Origin: Brevundimonas aurantiaca
GTDB lineage: Bacteria > Pseudomonadota > Alphaproteobacteria > Caulobacterales > Caulobacteraceae
Length of the DNA stretch: 64,000 nucleotides
Direction: 5' to 3'
Assembly (NCBI RefSeq): GCF_014199955.1
Contig: NZ_JACHOQ010000002.1
Span: forward strand, 186,001 to 250,000
Made by a program: the position numbers and the translations under genes. A model generated the notes under the pieces. That model was given only the letters and a program-made list of their open reading frames with translations. It was not told where the DNA came from and made no database searches. Positions 18,784 through 29,100 of this stretch are shown here, piece after piece. The first letter of the stretch is position 1. Each line of letters opens with the position of its first letter.

Positions 18784-20004
18784 TCAGGCGCGGTCCAGCA
18801 CCAGTTGCACCACGTCGGTCCGCCGCGATCGGAAGCCCGCCTCGCAATAGGCCAGATAGAAGCGCCACAGCCGGCGGAACCGCTCGTCGAAACCGGTGAT
18901 GCGCCGGATGTCGGACCAGGCGGCCTGGAAGCGATCGTCCCAGAGCTTCAGCGTCTCGGCATAGTCCAGACCGAAGCGTTCGATGGGGCCCCAGGTCAGG
19001 CCGGCGGCGGCGACGACCGGCTTCAGCCGCTCTTCCGACGGTAGCATGCCGCCGGGGAAGACGTATTTTTGGATGAAGTCAGTGCGGGCGTTGTATTCGT
19101 CGAACAGGGGCTCCTGGATGGTGATGATCTGAAGCCCCGCGCGGCCGCCGGGATTCAGCACCTCGTGGATCTTGCCGAAATAGGCGGGCCAGTATTCCTT
19201 GCCGACCGCCTCGAACATCTCGATGGAGGCGACGCGGTCGAACCGGCCCTGGACGTCGCGATAGTCGGTCAGTTCGATCGTCCCCCGGTCCGAGAGGCCG
19301 GCGTTGAACAGGCGCCGGCGGGCGAAATCGTGCTGTTCCTTCGAAATGGTCAGGCCGGTGACCTGGGCGCCGATCTCGCGGGCGGCGAACTCGGCGAAGC
19401 CGCCCCAGCCGCAGCCGATCTCCAGCACCGACATGCCGGGCTTGAGGTCCATCATCCGGGCCAGGGCGGCGTATTTGGCCTGCTGGGCGGCCTCCAGCGA
19501 CCGGTCGGCGCCGTCGAACCGGGCCGAGGAATAGGTCATCGAACGGTCCAGCCAGGTCGAGTAGAAGGCGTTGCCCAGGTCGTAGTGGGCCTGGATGTTC
19601 TTTTTCGAGCCTGTCCGGCTGTTGCGGTTGCGCCGGTGGGCCAGCCAGTTGACCGCCTTCATCAGCCAGTTGCCGTCGAACAGGCGGCGGATGTGGTCAT
19701 AGTTCTCGACCAGGGTCTCCAGCAGGGCGGCCAGATGGGGGCTGTCCCATTCACCGGCCATATAGGCCTCGGCGAAGCCGATGTCGCCGGCGGCCAGGAC
19801 GCGGCGGGCGAAGCGATAGTCCTTGACCTCGAGCACGCCGCTGGGGCCGGGCCGGGCGCCCTCCAGCACATGGGTTTCGCCGTTCGGGAGATGGACCGTC
19901 AGCCGGCCGAAGGTCCAGTTCGACGCCAGCAGACGCAGCAGCATGGCGAAGACGCGCGGGGTGCGGGCAGCGGCGGCCTCGATGTCCAGGGTGGCGACAG
20001 TCAT
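18784..20004 (-). CDS. cfa: Cyclopropane-fatty-acyl-phospholipid synthase
   Basis: Adds a methylene group from SAM to unsaturated acyl chains of membrane phospholipids, usually under stress or in stationary phase. 406 residues from the ATG at 20004. Seen: NIQAHYDLGNAFYSTWLD, MTYSSARF, SAM motif LEIGCGWGGFAE and TGLTISKEQ, and YIFPGG-like KYVFPGGMLPS. The start at 20004 has AGAGAGG 7 bases upstream. An in-frame ATG at 20064 overlaps the photolyase stop by 11 bases and would add 20 charged residues. It lies between the photolyase and the sulfurtransferase. Confidence 0.95.
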   Translation of the reverse strand: MTVATLDIEAAAARTPRVFAMLLRLLASNWTFGRLTVHLPNGETHVLEGARPGPSGVLEVKDYRFARRVLAAGDIGFAEAYMAGEWDSPHLAALLETLVENYDHIRRLFDGNWLMKAVNWLAHRRNRNSRTGSKKNIQAHYDLGNAFYSTWLDRSMTYSSARFDGADRSLEAAQQAKYAALARMMDLKPGMSVLEIGCGWGGFAEFAAREIGAQVTGLTISKEQHDFARRRLFNAGLSDRGTIELTDYRDVQGRFDRVASIEMFEAVGKEYWPAYFGKIHEVLNPGGRAGLQIITIQEPLFDEYNARTDFIQKYVFPGGMLPSEERLKPVVAAAGLTWGPIERFGLDYAETLKLWDDRFQAAWSDIRRITGFDERFRRLWRFYLAYCEAGFRSRRTDVVQLVLDRA

Positions 20005-20053
20005 GCGGATACCTCTCTGTTCGTCGTCGGCTTTGGCGTCGGCGGTCTGGGCG

Positions 20054-21493
20054 TCATCGGTCATGGCCGGCGGGCAGGTCGCGGCCCGACACCGTCTTCA
20101 AGGCGTCGAGGGCGCGGGCGCGCGCCTGGGCATGATCCAAGATAGGGCGGGGATAGTCCTTGCCAAGACGCAATCCGGCGTCGCGCAGGACTTCGGCCGG
20201 GGCGGTCCATGGCGCGTGGAGCCAGCGGTCGGGCAGGCGGCGCAGCTCGGGAACCCAGCGGCGGACATAGGCGCCGTCGGCGTCGAACTTCTCGCCCTGG
20301 CCTATGGGATTGAAGATGCGGAAATAGGGGGCGGCGTCGGCGCCCGAGCCCGCGACCCACTGCCAGTTCTGCACATTGCTGGCCAGGTCGGCGTCGACCA
20401 GGGTGTCCCAGAACCAGGCCTCGCCCTCGCGCCAGTCGATCAGCAGATGTTTGACCAGGAAGGAGGCCGCGACCATCCGCACCCGGTTGTGCATCCAGCC
20501 GGTCGTCCACAGTTGACGCATGCCGGAGTCGACCAAGGGATAGCCGGTGCGGCCGCGCTTCCAGGCCTCCAGGCCCTCGGGATCGTTTCGCCAGGGCATG
20601 GACTCGTATTCCGGGCGGAAGGCGCGGTCGACGATCGTCGGGAAATGGTGGAGCAGATGGGCCGAGAAGTCGCGCCAGCCCAGTTCTGAGACGAACTTGG
20701 CCGCCTCGGCCGCCGACGCCGCCTCGCGGGCGCGCTGAGCCGCCCGCCAGGGGCTGATCTCGCCCCAGTGCAGGTGGGGCGACAGGCGGCTGGTGGACGG
20801 CAGGCCGGGGCGGTCGCGGTCGGCGGCGTAGGTCTTCGCGCCGCGCGCCAGGAAGTCGGACAGGGCCGCCGCGGCGCCGGCCTCGCCCGGCGTCCAGTCG
20901 AAGCCTTTCGACCAGTCGGGCCGGGTCGGGTGCAGGGCCCAGTCGTCCATGGCCTCGCTCGCGACCTCGGCCGGGGTCTCGATCCGGCGCGGTCCGGTCG
21001 TGTGCGGCGGCGGCTCGGCGCTCGCCAGAAGGGCCTTCATAAAGGGGGTGAAGACCCTGTAGGGGGCGTCGGAGCCGTTCAGCACGGCGCCGGGCCGCGC
21101 CAGGAGCGACCCGTTGAAGCCCCGGCATTCGACGCCGTCCGACTTCAGCTCATGGGCGATCTCGGCGTCGCGGGCGAAGGCGGCGGGTTCGAACAGCCGG
21201 TTCATGAAGACGGCGTCGGCGCCGGTCTCCTCGATCAGGCTGCGGAGCTGGATCAGGGAATCGCCGCGGCGCAGGATCAGCCGGGCGCCGCGCTCCTGCA
21301 GCGAAACGTCGAGGGCGCGCAGGGACTTGTCCAGCCACCACAGGGAGGCGGCGCCGGCCGGACGGTCCGGGTCGCGGTCCAGGATGAAGACCGGCAGAAT
21401 CGGCCGTCCGGTCGCGGCGGCCTGGTTCAGGGCGGGATTGTCGTTCAGGCGCAGGTCGCGGCGAAACCAAAGGACGACAGGCTTGACGGCCAC
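20054..21493 (-). CDS. phrB: Deoxyribodipyrimidine photo-lyase (class I CPD photolyase)
   Basis: Blue-light repair of cyclobutane pyrimidine dimers with FAD and an antenna cofactor. 479 residues. Seen: N-terminal [15 protein letters not shown], the FAD-domain blocks [12 protein letters not shown] and [15 protein letters not shown], and the C-terminal [14 protein letters not shown] and [12 protein letters not shown] use the GTG at 21493, 9 bases after GGAG, because the protein then opens with the antenna-domain strand. The frame is open further upstream, but only antisense to kdsA, and encodes nothing photolyase-like. It is divergent from kdsA and first of the phrB-cfa-sseA group. Confidence 0.94.
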   Translation of the reverse strand: MAVKPVVLWFRRDLRLNDNPALNQAAATGRPILPVFILDRDPDRPAGAASLWWLDKSLRALDVSLQERGARLILRRGDSLIQLRSLIEETGADAVFMNRLFEPAAFARDAEIAHELKSDGVECRGFNGSLLARPGAVLNGSDAPYRVFTPFMKALLASAEPPPHTTGPRRIETPAEVASEAMDDWALHPTRPDWSKGFDWTPGEAGAAAALSDFLARGAKTYAADRDRPGLPSTSRLSPHLHWGEISPWRAAQRAREAASAAEAAKFVSELGWRDFSAHLLHHFPTIVDRAFRPEYESMPWRNDPEGLEAWKRGRTGYPLVDSGMRQLWTTGWMHNRVRMVAASFLVKHLLIDWREGEAWFWDTLVDADLASNVQNWQWVAGSGADAAPYFRIFNPIGQGEKFDADGAYVRRWVPELRRLPDRWLHAPWTAPAEVLRDAGLRLGKDYPRPILDHAQARARALDALKTVSGRDLPAGHDR

Positions 21494-21604
21494 GCAGGCG
21501 ACTCCATGAAAACTTGCGTCTGCGGCGAATGCACGCCACCTGATGGCCTCATAGATGCGGCAAAGGCCGCGCCCATAAAGCCTGACTATCGAAAGAGCCG
21601 CCCC

Positions 21605-22474
21605 GTGAGCCGACCCAACGCCGTCATTACGTTGTCCGAAGGTCTTCGGACGCCTGTCGTCATCGGCGGCGGCGCCCGAATCGTCTTCATCGCCGGCCCG
21701 TGCCAGATGGAGAGCCGCCAGCACGCCCTGGAGACGGCCCATGCGCTGAAGGAAATCGGCGAGCGGCTGAAGGTCGGCATCATCTACAAGACCAGTTTCG
21801 ACAAGGCGAACCGCACCAGCGCGACGGCGGCGCGGGGCATCGGTCTGAAGGATTCCCTGCCGATCTTCGCCGAGATCCGCGAGGTCACCGGCCTGCCGAC
21901 CTTGACCGACGTCCACTCCGAGGCCCAGTGCGGACCCGTCGGCGAGGTGGTCGACGTGCTGCAAATCCCGGCCTTCCTGAGCCGCCAGACGGACCTGCTG
22001 CTGGCCGCGGCCGCGACCGGCAAGGCGATCAACATCAAGAAGGGCCAGTTCCTGGCTCCCTGGGACATGAAGAACGTCGTGGCCAAGGTGGTCGGGGCCG
22101 GCAATCCGAACGTCATGGCCTGCGAGCGGGGCGCCAGCTTCGGCTACAACACCCTGGTCAGCGACATGCGGGCGCTTCCGGTGCTGCGCGACATCGGCTG
22201 CCCGGTCGTGTTCGACGCGACCCATAGCGTCCAGCAGCCGGGCGGGCAGGGCACGTCTTCGGGCGGTCAGCGCGAGTTCGTGCCGGTTCTGGCCCGCGCC
22301 GCCGTTTCGGTGGGCGTGGACGCGGTCTTCATGGAGACCCACCCGGACCCCGACAACGCTCCGTCGGACGGCCCGAACATGGTGCCGCTGGATCAGTTCG
22401 AGGCCCTGGCGGCCCAGCTGATCGCTTTCGACGATCTGGCCATTCAGATCGGCGCCAAGACGCCTCAGGTCTGA
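21605..22474 (+). CDS. kdsA: 3-deoxy-8-phosphooctulonate (KDO-8-phosphate) synthase
   Basis: Condenses arabinose 5-phosphate and phosphoenolpyruvate to KDO-8-phosphate for the LPS inner core. 289 residues from the GTG at 21605, the family length. Seen: [40 protein letters not shown] and the C-terminal [17 protein letters not shown]. An in-frame ATG at 21506 would add 33 residues beginning MKTCVCGEC; these are not part of the fold, so I leave them out. hldD starts two bases after its stop, so both LPS genes are co-transcribed. Confidence 0.95.
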   Translation: MSRPNAVITLSEGLRTPVVIGGGARIVFIAGPCQMESRQHALETAHALKEIGERLKVGIIYKTSFDKANRTSATAARGIGLKDSLPIFAEIREVTGLPTLTDVHSEAQCGPVGEVVDVLQIPAFLSRQTDLLLAAAATGKAINIKKGQFLAPWDMKNVVAKVVGAGNPNVMACERGASFGYNTLVSDMRALPVLRDIGCPVVFDATHSVQQPGGQGTSSGGQREFVPVLARAAVSVGVDAVFMETHPDPDNAPSDGPNMVPLDQFEALAAQLIAFDDLAIQIGAKTPQV

Positions 22475-22475
22475 C

Positions 22476-23477
22476 ATGACGCCCCGGATGATCGTGGTGA
22501 CCGGCGGCGCCGGCTTCATCGGCTCCAACATCGTGGCCCGGCTGACGGAGGAGACGGCCTATGACGTCGTCGTCTGTGATCGGCTGGAGACGGCCGATCT
22601 GGGCAAGTGGCGGAATCTGGCCAAACATCCGATCGCGGATTTCTGGTCTCCCGAGGAGATGTTCGACCAGCTGGAGCGCCATGCCGAACGGATCGAGGCC
22701 GTGGTCCATATGGGTGCGATCTCCTCGACGACCGAGCCCGACGCGGACCTGATCCTTCGGACCAACTTCACCCTGTCGCGCGATCTGTGGGACTGGTGCG
22801 CCATCCGCAATGTCCGCCTGATTTACGCCTCCTCCGCCGCCACCTACGGCGACGGCGAGACGGGGTTCAACGACGATGACGACGCCCTGTCCCTGACGCA
22901 GCTGCGGCCCCTGAACGCCTATGGCTATTCCAAGCTGCTGTTCGACCAATATGCGGTTCGACAGGCGGACCGGGACCAGGCGCCGCCGCAATGGGCCGGG
23001 CTGAAATTTTTCAACGTCTATGGACCGAACGAGGGCCACAAGGGCGGGATGAAGTCGGTCGTCGCCCAGATCTGGCCCAAGGTGGCGGCGGGCGAGACCG
23101 TCAGCCTCTTCCGCTCGCACAATCCCGCCTATGCCGACGGGGGGCAGCTGAGGGACTTCGTCTATGTGGACGATGTGGTCGACGTGATCGAGTTCCTGCT
23201 GCAATCGCCTCAGGTTTCGGGGATCTTCAACGCCGGCTCGGGCCAGGCCCGCTCCTTCGCCGACCTGGCGCGCGCCACCTTCGCCGCGGCCGGCAAGCCT
23301 GAGGCGATCACCTATATCGACATGCCCGAAGTCATCCGCGACCGATACCAGTATTTCACCCAGGCGCGGATGGATCGCATCCGGGCTGCGGGTTTTGAGG
23401 GACAGGCGACGCCTCTGGAAGAGGGAGTGCGGCGCTATGTTCAGCAATTCCTTTCTCAGCCAGACCCTTATCGATGA
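22476..23477 (+). CDS. hldD: ADP-L-glycero-D-manno-heptose 6-epimerase
   Basis: Converts ADP-D,D-heptose to ADP-L,D-heptose for the LPS inner core, using bound NADP. 333 residues. Seen: Rossmann motif TGGAGFIGSN at the N-terminus, the ADP-heptose epimerase signature MGAISSTTEPD, catalytic Tyr/Lys in NAYGYSK, and NVYGPNEGHKGGMKS with SHNPAYADGGQLRDFVYV, which set HldD apart from GalE. It follows kdsA by 2 bases and overlaps the next gene by 4 (23474-23477). Confidence 0.96.
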   Translation: MTPRMIVVTGGAGFIGSNIVARLTEETAYDVVVCDRLETADLGKWRNLAKHPIADFWSPEEMFDQLERHAERIEAVVHMGAISSTTEPDADLILRTNFTLSRDLWDWCAIRNVRLIYASSAATYGDGETGFNDDDDALSLTQLRPLNAYGYSKLLFDQYAVRQADRDQAPPQWAGLKFFNVYGPNEGHKGGMKSVVAQIWPKVAAGETVSLFRSHNPAYADGGQLRDFVYVDDVVDVIEFLLQSPQVSGIFNAGSGQARSFADLARATFAAAGKPEAITYIDMPEVIRDRYQYFTQARMDRIRAAGFEGQATPLEEGVRRYVQQFLSQPDPYR

Positions 23478-24571
23478 AACATCTGACATTGCGTCAATGG
23501 ATTGGATACAGCGGCTTTGTCCTGGTCTTTCTGTTGACGGCGGCGGTGGCCGTTTGGCGGGGCGACATTCTGCGCGCCGCCCTTGATCCGCAGATTCCGT
23601 TTCAGACCTATCGCCCGCCCCCGGCGCCCGACTACGCCCAGCCCTCGGCCTGGGCCCTTCTGGACGCGCGGGTGCAAGGGTCCGGCGCGGCCAATGTCTT
23701 CTTCGTCCATTCGACGACCTTCGACGGCGGCCGCGACTGGAACGGCGCGATCGGCGACAAGAAGGCCGACGCCTATCTGGAGCGCGTGGTTCTGCCGAAC
23801 TACGCCGGACCCTTCGCTCGCGCCGGCGCCGTCAGCGCGCCCCGCTATAGGCAGGCCAGCCTCTATACGCGGCTGACCCTGCGCGACGACGCGCGCGAAG
23901 CGCGCGCCTTCGCCTATGACGATATTCTGTCCGCCTTCGACGTCTGGTTGGGTCGCCATCCGACGGGCCCCTTCGTCCTGGCGGGGGTGGAGCAGGGGGC
24001 CGATCTTCTGGATCGTTTGATCCGGGAACGGATCGCGCCTGATCCCGTGCTCAGAAGCCGGATGGTCGCGGCCTATCTGATGGACGCCATCATCGCCGTC
24101 GAAAACCTGCCGGCCGACACGCCGCCCTGCGCCGACCGGCGGCAGATCCACTGCGTCGTCGCCTGGTCTCAAGTCGGCGCTCCCGATGATGCGGCCGCGC
24201 ATCGCCGGCTTCGACGGGCGACGGTTTGGGACGAGCGCGGACAGTTCGTCGATCTTGCGGGCCGCCGCCCGGTCTGCGTCAATCCGGTGACGGGCGGAAC
24301 GGGCGAAGCGCGCGTCCCCGCACGGCTTCATCGCGGCGCCACCAACGCCACCGGCCTGGAATGGGGCGCAAGGCCGGCCCTGATGGCGCGGGAGGTCGAG
24401 ACCCAGTGCCGCGACGGATTGCTGCGCCACAGCTGGCCTGATCTGGAGTCCTTCAAGGAAAGAGGGAGTTGGGCGGATCGACGAAAAGCCCGCCCTTACA
24501 ACTTGTTCTATGGTGATATTGAAGAAGATGTTGCGGAGCGTCTGGCGGTTTACGCCGCTCGGGCGGGCTGA
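23474..24571 (+). CDS. DUF3089 family membrane-anchored alpha/beta-hydrolase-like protein
   Basis: 365 residues with a single N-terminal membrane segment (about 12-28) and a periplasmic domain of the DUF3089 type, a family with a predicted alpha/beta hydrolase fold and no assigned reaction. Blocks seen: NVFFVHSTTFDGG, LYTRLTLRDDAREAR, and LAGVEQGADLLDRL, which lies where the hydrolase elbow GHSQG sits in relatives. Here it reads GVEQG, so the usual Ser is replaced by Glu and classical esterase activity is doubtful. Translationally coupled to hldD by an ATGA overlap, which hints at an envelope role. Confidence 0.85.
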   Translation: MKHLTLRQWIGYSGFVLVFLLTAAVAVWRGDILRAALDPQIPFQTYRPPPAPDYAQPSAWALLDARVQGSGAANVFFVHSTTFDGGRDWNGAIGDKKADAYLERVVLPNYAGPFARAGAVSAPRYRQASLYTRLTLRDDAREARAFAYDDILSAFDVWLGRHPTGPFVLAGVEQGADLLDRLIRERIAPDPVLRSRMVAAYLMDAIIAVENLPADTPPCADRRQIHCVVAWSQVGAPDDAAAHRRLRRATVWDERGQFVDLAGRRPVCVNPVTGGTGEARVPARLHRGATNATGLEWGARPALMAREVETQCRDGLLRHSWPDLESFKERGSWADRRKARPYNLFYGDIEEDVAERLAVYAARAG

Positions 24572-24648
24572 AACGGTCGTCTCGCGTCCGGTTTTTATGG
24601 CGCAGCCGCCTGCCGCGGCGTAACCTGGGGTTCTCAAGGAGGACCCCC

Positions 24649-25632
24649 ATGGACGTGCTCACCATCTTCGCCGGCGTTCTGCTGTTCCTCGCCGTCTCGC
24701 TGCTGTTCAGCGTGATCAAGATCGTGCCCCAAGGGCGCGAATTCACAGTCGAACGGTTCGGAAAATACACCAAGACCTTGAGCCCCGGCATTGGCTTTCT
24801 GACCCCGTTCGTGGAACGAATCGGCAAGCGGATGAACATGATGGAGCAGGTTCTTGACGTACCGACTCAGGAAGTCATCACCAAGGACAACGCCATGGTC
24901 CGGGTGGATGGCATCGTCTTCATCCAGGTGATGGACGCCGCCCGCGCCGCCTATCGGGTCGACGACCTGACCTACGCCATCGCTCAACTGTGCATGACCA
25001 ATCTGCGAACTGTGGTCGGCTCAATGGAGCTGGACGAGGTGTTGAGCCAGCGCGACAGCATCAACACCCGCCTGCTGCACGTCATAGACGCAGCGACCGA
25101 GCCCTGGGGCGTCAAGGTCAACAGGATCGAGATCAAGGACCTGACCCCGCCGACCGACGTCACCAACGCCATGGCCCGTCAGATGAAGGCCGAGCGCGAA
25201 CGCCGCGCTGTGGTGACCGAAGCCGACGGCGAGAAACAGGCCGCCATCGCCCGCGCCGAGGGCGCCAAACAGGCAGCCATTCTGGAGGCCGAAGGCCGCA
25301 AGGAGGCCGCCTTCCGCGACGCCGAGGCGCGCGAGCGGGAAGCCGAGGCGGAAGCCCGCGCCACCGCCATGGTGTCGGAAGCCATCGCCCGAGGGGACGT
25401 CAACGCCATCAACTATTTCGTCGCCCAGAAATACGTCGAGGCCTTCGCCGACCTGGCCCGCAGCCCTCAGCAGCGGACCGTCATCGTTCCGGCGGAAATG
25501 GGCGCCCTCGTCGGCACGATCGCCGGCATCGGCGAGATGGTCGGCTTGGCCAAGGCTCAGCAGCAGGACGCGCCGCAGCCTGCTCGGCCAACGACGACCG
25601 CACGTCGTTCGTCGGTTCCGCCGACCGCCTGA
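24649..25632 (+). CDS. SPFH/stomatin-type membrane protein (QmcA-like)
   Basis: Forms oligomeric SPFH scaffolds in the inner membrane that organise membrane microdomains and modulate membrane proteases. 327 residues. Seen: N-terminal membrane helix (about 3-22), SPFH domain with RFGKYTKTLSPGIGFLTPF and DVPTQEVITKDN, and then a long Ala/Glu/Arg coiled coil (about 175-250). AAGGAGG lies 7 bases before the ATG. It is followed by an NfeD-like gene, its usual partner. Confidence 0.94.
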   Translation: MDVLTIFAGVLLFLAVSLLFSVIKIVPQGREFTVERFGKYTKTLSPGIGFLTPFVERIGKRMNMMEQVLDVPTQEVITKDNAMVRVDGIVFIQVMDAARAAYRVDDLTYAIAQLCMTNLRTVVGSMELDEVLSQRDSINTRLLHVIDAATEPWGVKVNRIEIKDLTPPTDVTNAMARQMKAERERRAVVTEADGEKQAAIARAEGAKQAAILEAEGRKEAAFRDAEAREREAEAEARATAMVSEAIARGDVNAINYFVAQKYVEAFADLARSPQQRTVIVPAEMGALVGTIAGIGEMVGLAKAQQQDAPQPARPTTTARRSSVPPTA

Positions 25633-25646
25633 TCGGAGCGCGCGAC

Positions 25647-26105
25647 ATGACCCTTGTGGCCGATCTCTATGCCGCCCAGCCGTTCTGGATCTGGCTGGGC
25701 GTGGGCGTGCTCCTTCTGGCGGTGGAGGCGATGTTCTCGACCGAATGGCTGCTGTGGCCTGCGGTCTCGGCGGGACTGGTGGCGGTGATGACGGCGGTGG
25801 GTCTGCGTCTGGGCCTGCCGGGCGAGGTCGCCGTCTTCGCCGTTCTGACCGTGATCGCCACCATTCTGTCGCGGCGTCTGGTGCAGAAAGCCAATCCGCC
25901 CGGCCAGGACATCAACGATCGGGACAGTCGTCTGCTTGATCAGCGCGCCCGGGTCGTGGAGGCCTTCGTCGCCGGCCGCGGGCGGGTGTTCGTATCCGGC
26001 GCCGAATGGGCTGCCGTGATCGAGGGCGAAGCGCCCGAACCGGGGCAGGACGTGGTGGTCAAGGGCGTCAGCGGATCGGTGCTGACGGTGCGCCCTGCCG
26101 TCTGA
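25647..26105 (+). CDS. NfeD-like membrane protein with OB-fold domain
   Basis: Small inner-membrane partner of SPFH proteins. 152 residues: hydrophobic helices at about 10-30, 33-50 and 55-75, and then a C-terminal OB-fold domain (about 90-152) ending GVSGSVLTVRPAV. This is the short NfeD1b/YbbK type without the ClpP-like protease domain. ATG at 25647 with GGAG upstream. It lies 14 bases after the SPFH gene, so the two are one unit. Confidence 0.9.
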   Translation: MTLVADLYAAQPFWIWLGVGVLLLAVEAMFSTEWLLWPAVSAGLVAVMTAVGLRLGLPGEVAVFAVLTVIATILSRRLVQKANPPGQDINDRDSRLLDQRARVVEAFVAGRGRVFVSGAEWAAVIEGEAPEPGQDVVVKGVSGSVLTVRPAV

Positions 26106-26120
26106 GCCAAAGCCGGCCCT

Positions 26121-29100
26121 TCAGCTGGACAGGAAGGCTTTCAGCGCCGCGGGCTTGATGGGTTTGGGCAGCAGCACCGCTCCGGCGGCGGTCGCCTGAT
26201 CGTTCAGGCCGTCGCGCGTATCGGCCGTGACCAGGGCGATCCGCCGCACCCCCAACGGCCTCAGCCAGTCGATCACCGCGAACCCTTCCGGCCCTTCGCC
26301 AAGATGCAGATCGATCAAGGCGGCGTCGAACGGCCCCGTCGCGGCCTTTGCGGCCTCAAGGCTGGACGCTGTGACCGGACGGGCGCCCCAGCGGGTCAGC
26401 AGGGCCGTCAAGGCGTCCAGGATCACCGGCTCATTGTCGACGCAGAGCACCCGCAAACCCGACAGAGGCAGCCGCGTCTCCTTCAGCGGCGCCGGCTCAG
26501 GCGGACGATCGGCGTGACGGCGCGGCGCCGTAATGCGGAAGGCGGTTCCGGCCCCGACGCGGGACGTCAGCGTCAGCGGATGATCCAGCAGGCTGGACAA
26601 TCGCCGCACGATGGCCAGACCCAGCCCCGCGCCCGGTTCATCGACCGGCGCTCCGGGCAGGCGGACGAACTCCCCGAAAACGGTCTCACGATCGGCGTCG
26701 GGGATGCCTCGACCGGTGTCGCACACCAGGATCTGCACGGTCTCGGCCTTGCGCCGCGCCCCGACCAGCACCCGTCCGGCGTCCGTATACCGAAGAGCGT
26801 TGGCGATCAGGTTCTGAAGCATCGACCGCAGCAGATCCCGGTCCGACTGCACCCACAGACCGCTCCGCACCAGAGTCAGCCGCAGCCCCTTGGCCTCCGC
26901 CACCGGCAGATATTCGCGCTCCAGCTCGTCGAACAGTCCGTCCAGCGACACCTGTGTCACGGCCGCCTTCACCCCGCCGGCCTCCAGCTTCGACAGGTTC
27001 AAAAGAGCGGTCAGAAGCCGGTGCGCGCTGTCTATGGCCCGGTCCGCATTCAGGGCCAGGGTGCGGCCGGCCGGCCCCGCCTCCGGTCCCGAGACGGCCG
27101 GCTCTTCCTTGAGGGCGGCGATGAACAGCCGCGCGGCATGCAAAGGCTGCAACAGGTCGTGGCTGGCGGCGGCCAGGAAGCGGGTCTTGGAGGCCGTCGC
27201 CTCCTCCGCCGCGCGCCGCGCTTCCTCGAGCCGAGCCGTCCGGTCGGCGACCCGAGCTTCCAGCCTTTCGTTGGCCTCTTCCAACTGGCTGGCCGCCCGC
27301 CGCAGGGCGGTGATGTCCGTATAGCTGGTCACATAGCCGCCGCCGGGGATCGGCGCCCCGGACGAACGCAGCACCCGCCCGTCCGGCTGAAGCCGTTCAT
27401 GGTCATGGGGAATGCGTCGGCTCAAGGCTTCCAGCCGCCGCTCCACCCAGGTGTCGATGTCGTTGGGGCTTTCACCGCGTTCGGCGTTCAGTCGATAGAT
27501 GCTGGCGATCGGCAAGCCGACGTGAACGAAGCCGGCCGGGAGATCGAACATAGACACATATCGGCGATTCCAGGCCGTTACGCGCAGATCTTCGTCCACG
27601 ACGATCACGCCCTGGTCGATATTGTCCAGGGTCGTCTGAAGCAGGTCCCGACTGAATTGGACGGCCTGGGACGCCTCGTCCAGCATCCGCACCACATCCT
27701 CGGGCGCGCGGCCGCCGCCGGCCAGGGCGGCGGCGATCACCCGCCGAGCCGAGGCCGCCCCGATGGCGCCGGCCAGCATCCGCTCCGCCGCCCTTGCCAA
27801 ACTCGCATTGGCCGGATCGGCGTCTCGCAACCGGACATCGGTTTCGGCGCTCCAGGCCGCAAAGGCCCGCTCGGCGCGTTCGTCCCCGATGAAGCGGGCG
27901 ACGAGGGCGCGCAGATCGCCGACCGAGGCGCCGGCCGGCGACGGCCGCGCCTCGAGCCAGTCGGGCCCCAGACGATCGACGAAGGCCCGCGCCTGGACTC
28001 GGTCGATCAGCCGCGGCTGGGCGAACCGCGACACCCCGACATAGGCGGCCAGGTTCAGCCCCAGGCTGACGAAGACGCCCAACGCCAGCGGGTCCTTAAC
28101 CCCCAACATGACATGCAGATGCCAGGGCGCGGCCGGCGCCAGCTGGGGCAGGGCCAGCATGGCGATCCACACCGTGATCCCGACTGTCACGCCCGCCAGG
28201 GCGCCGTGGGCGTGACCGCCGCGCCACAGTACGGAGCCGAACAGGGCGGGCGCCAGTTGCGCCATGGCGGCGAAGGACACCAGCCCCATGGCCGCCAGCC
28301 CCCGCGACTGATCAGTCGCCTGATAGTAAAGCCAGGCCAGCAGCAGCACCGCCACAATGGCCCCCCGTCGCACCTGCAATATGATGCCGGACATGTCCGA
28401 GGCGTCGCCGCGCAACCGCCATCGGTCTCGCGCCAGGAAGGGCAGGATCAGGCTGTTGGACACCATGGCCGACAGGGCCACGGCCTCGACAATGACCATG
28501 GCCGTGGCGGCGGAAAACCCCCCGACGAAGACGACGGCGGTCAGCCACGTCTCGCCCCGCCCGAACGGCAGGGCCAGAACCAGCAGGTCGGGGTTAGTCG
28601 AGGGTGCGAACAGGGCGCCGGCGGCCACCAGCGGCAGTACCGCCAGGCTTGTCAGCACCAGATAGGCCGGAAAAATCCAGCGGGCCCGGCGCACATGGCT
28701 CGGGTCGGCGCCCTCGACGAAGGCAACGTGAAACTGACGCGGCAGACAGAAGATGGCCAGGGTGGCGATCAGGGCGATGGCCAGGAATCGAGGCGTCAGC
28801 TCCGGCGGGGCGGCGAGGGCGCCCAGCCCCTCTCGGATTGTCGCGCCTGAACCGTTCTGAACCAGCAGCAACAGGGCGAAGGCCGCGACCAGAAGCAGAG
28901 CGCCCAGCTTGACCAGGGACTCCAACCCGACGGCCTGGATCAGGCCCCGATTGTGTTCGGTCAGATCCGGCCGCCGCGCCCCGAACAATATGGCGAACCC
29001 CGCCAGCACCCCCGCCAGCACCAGAACGGTCAGGCTCTCGGAACCGGCCACCGGCGTCCCCGCCGTCAACAGGGCCCCCGCCATGGACAGGGATTTCAGC

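Noticed and set aside
21494..22531. N-terminal extension of the photolyase frame
   Set aside because: The frame runs antisense through kdsA; the photolyase fold begins at 21493 with a GTG and a ribosome-binding site.
26304..28850. Plus-strand open frame of 848 codons opposite the hybrid kinase
   Set aside because: Shadow of the kinase in high-GC sequence; composition (Gln, Gly, Arg, Pro) is that of antisense translation.
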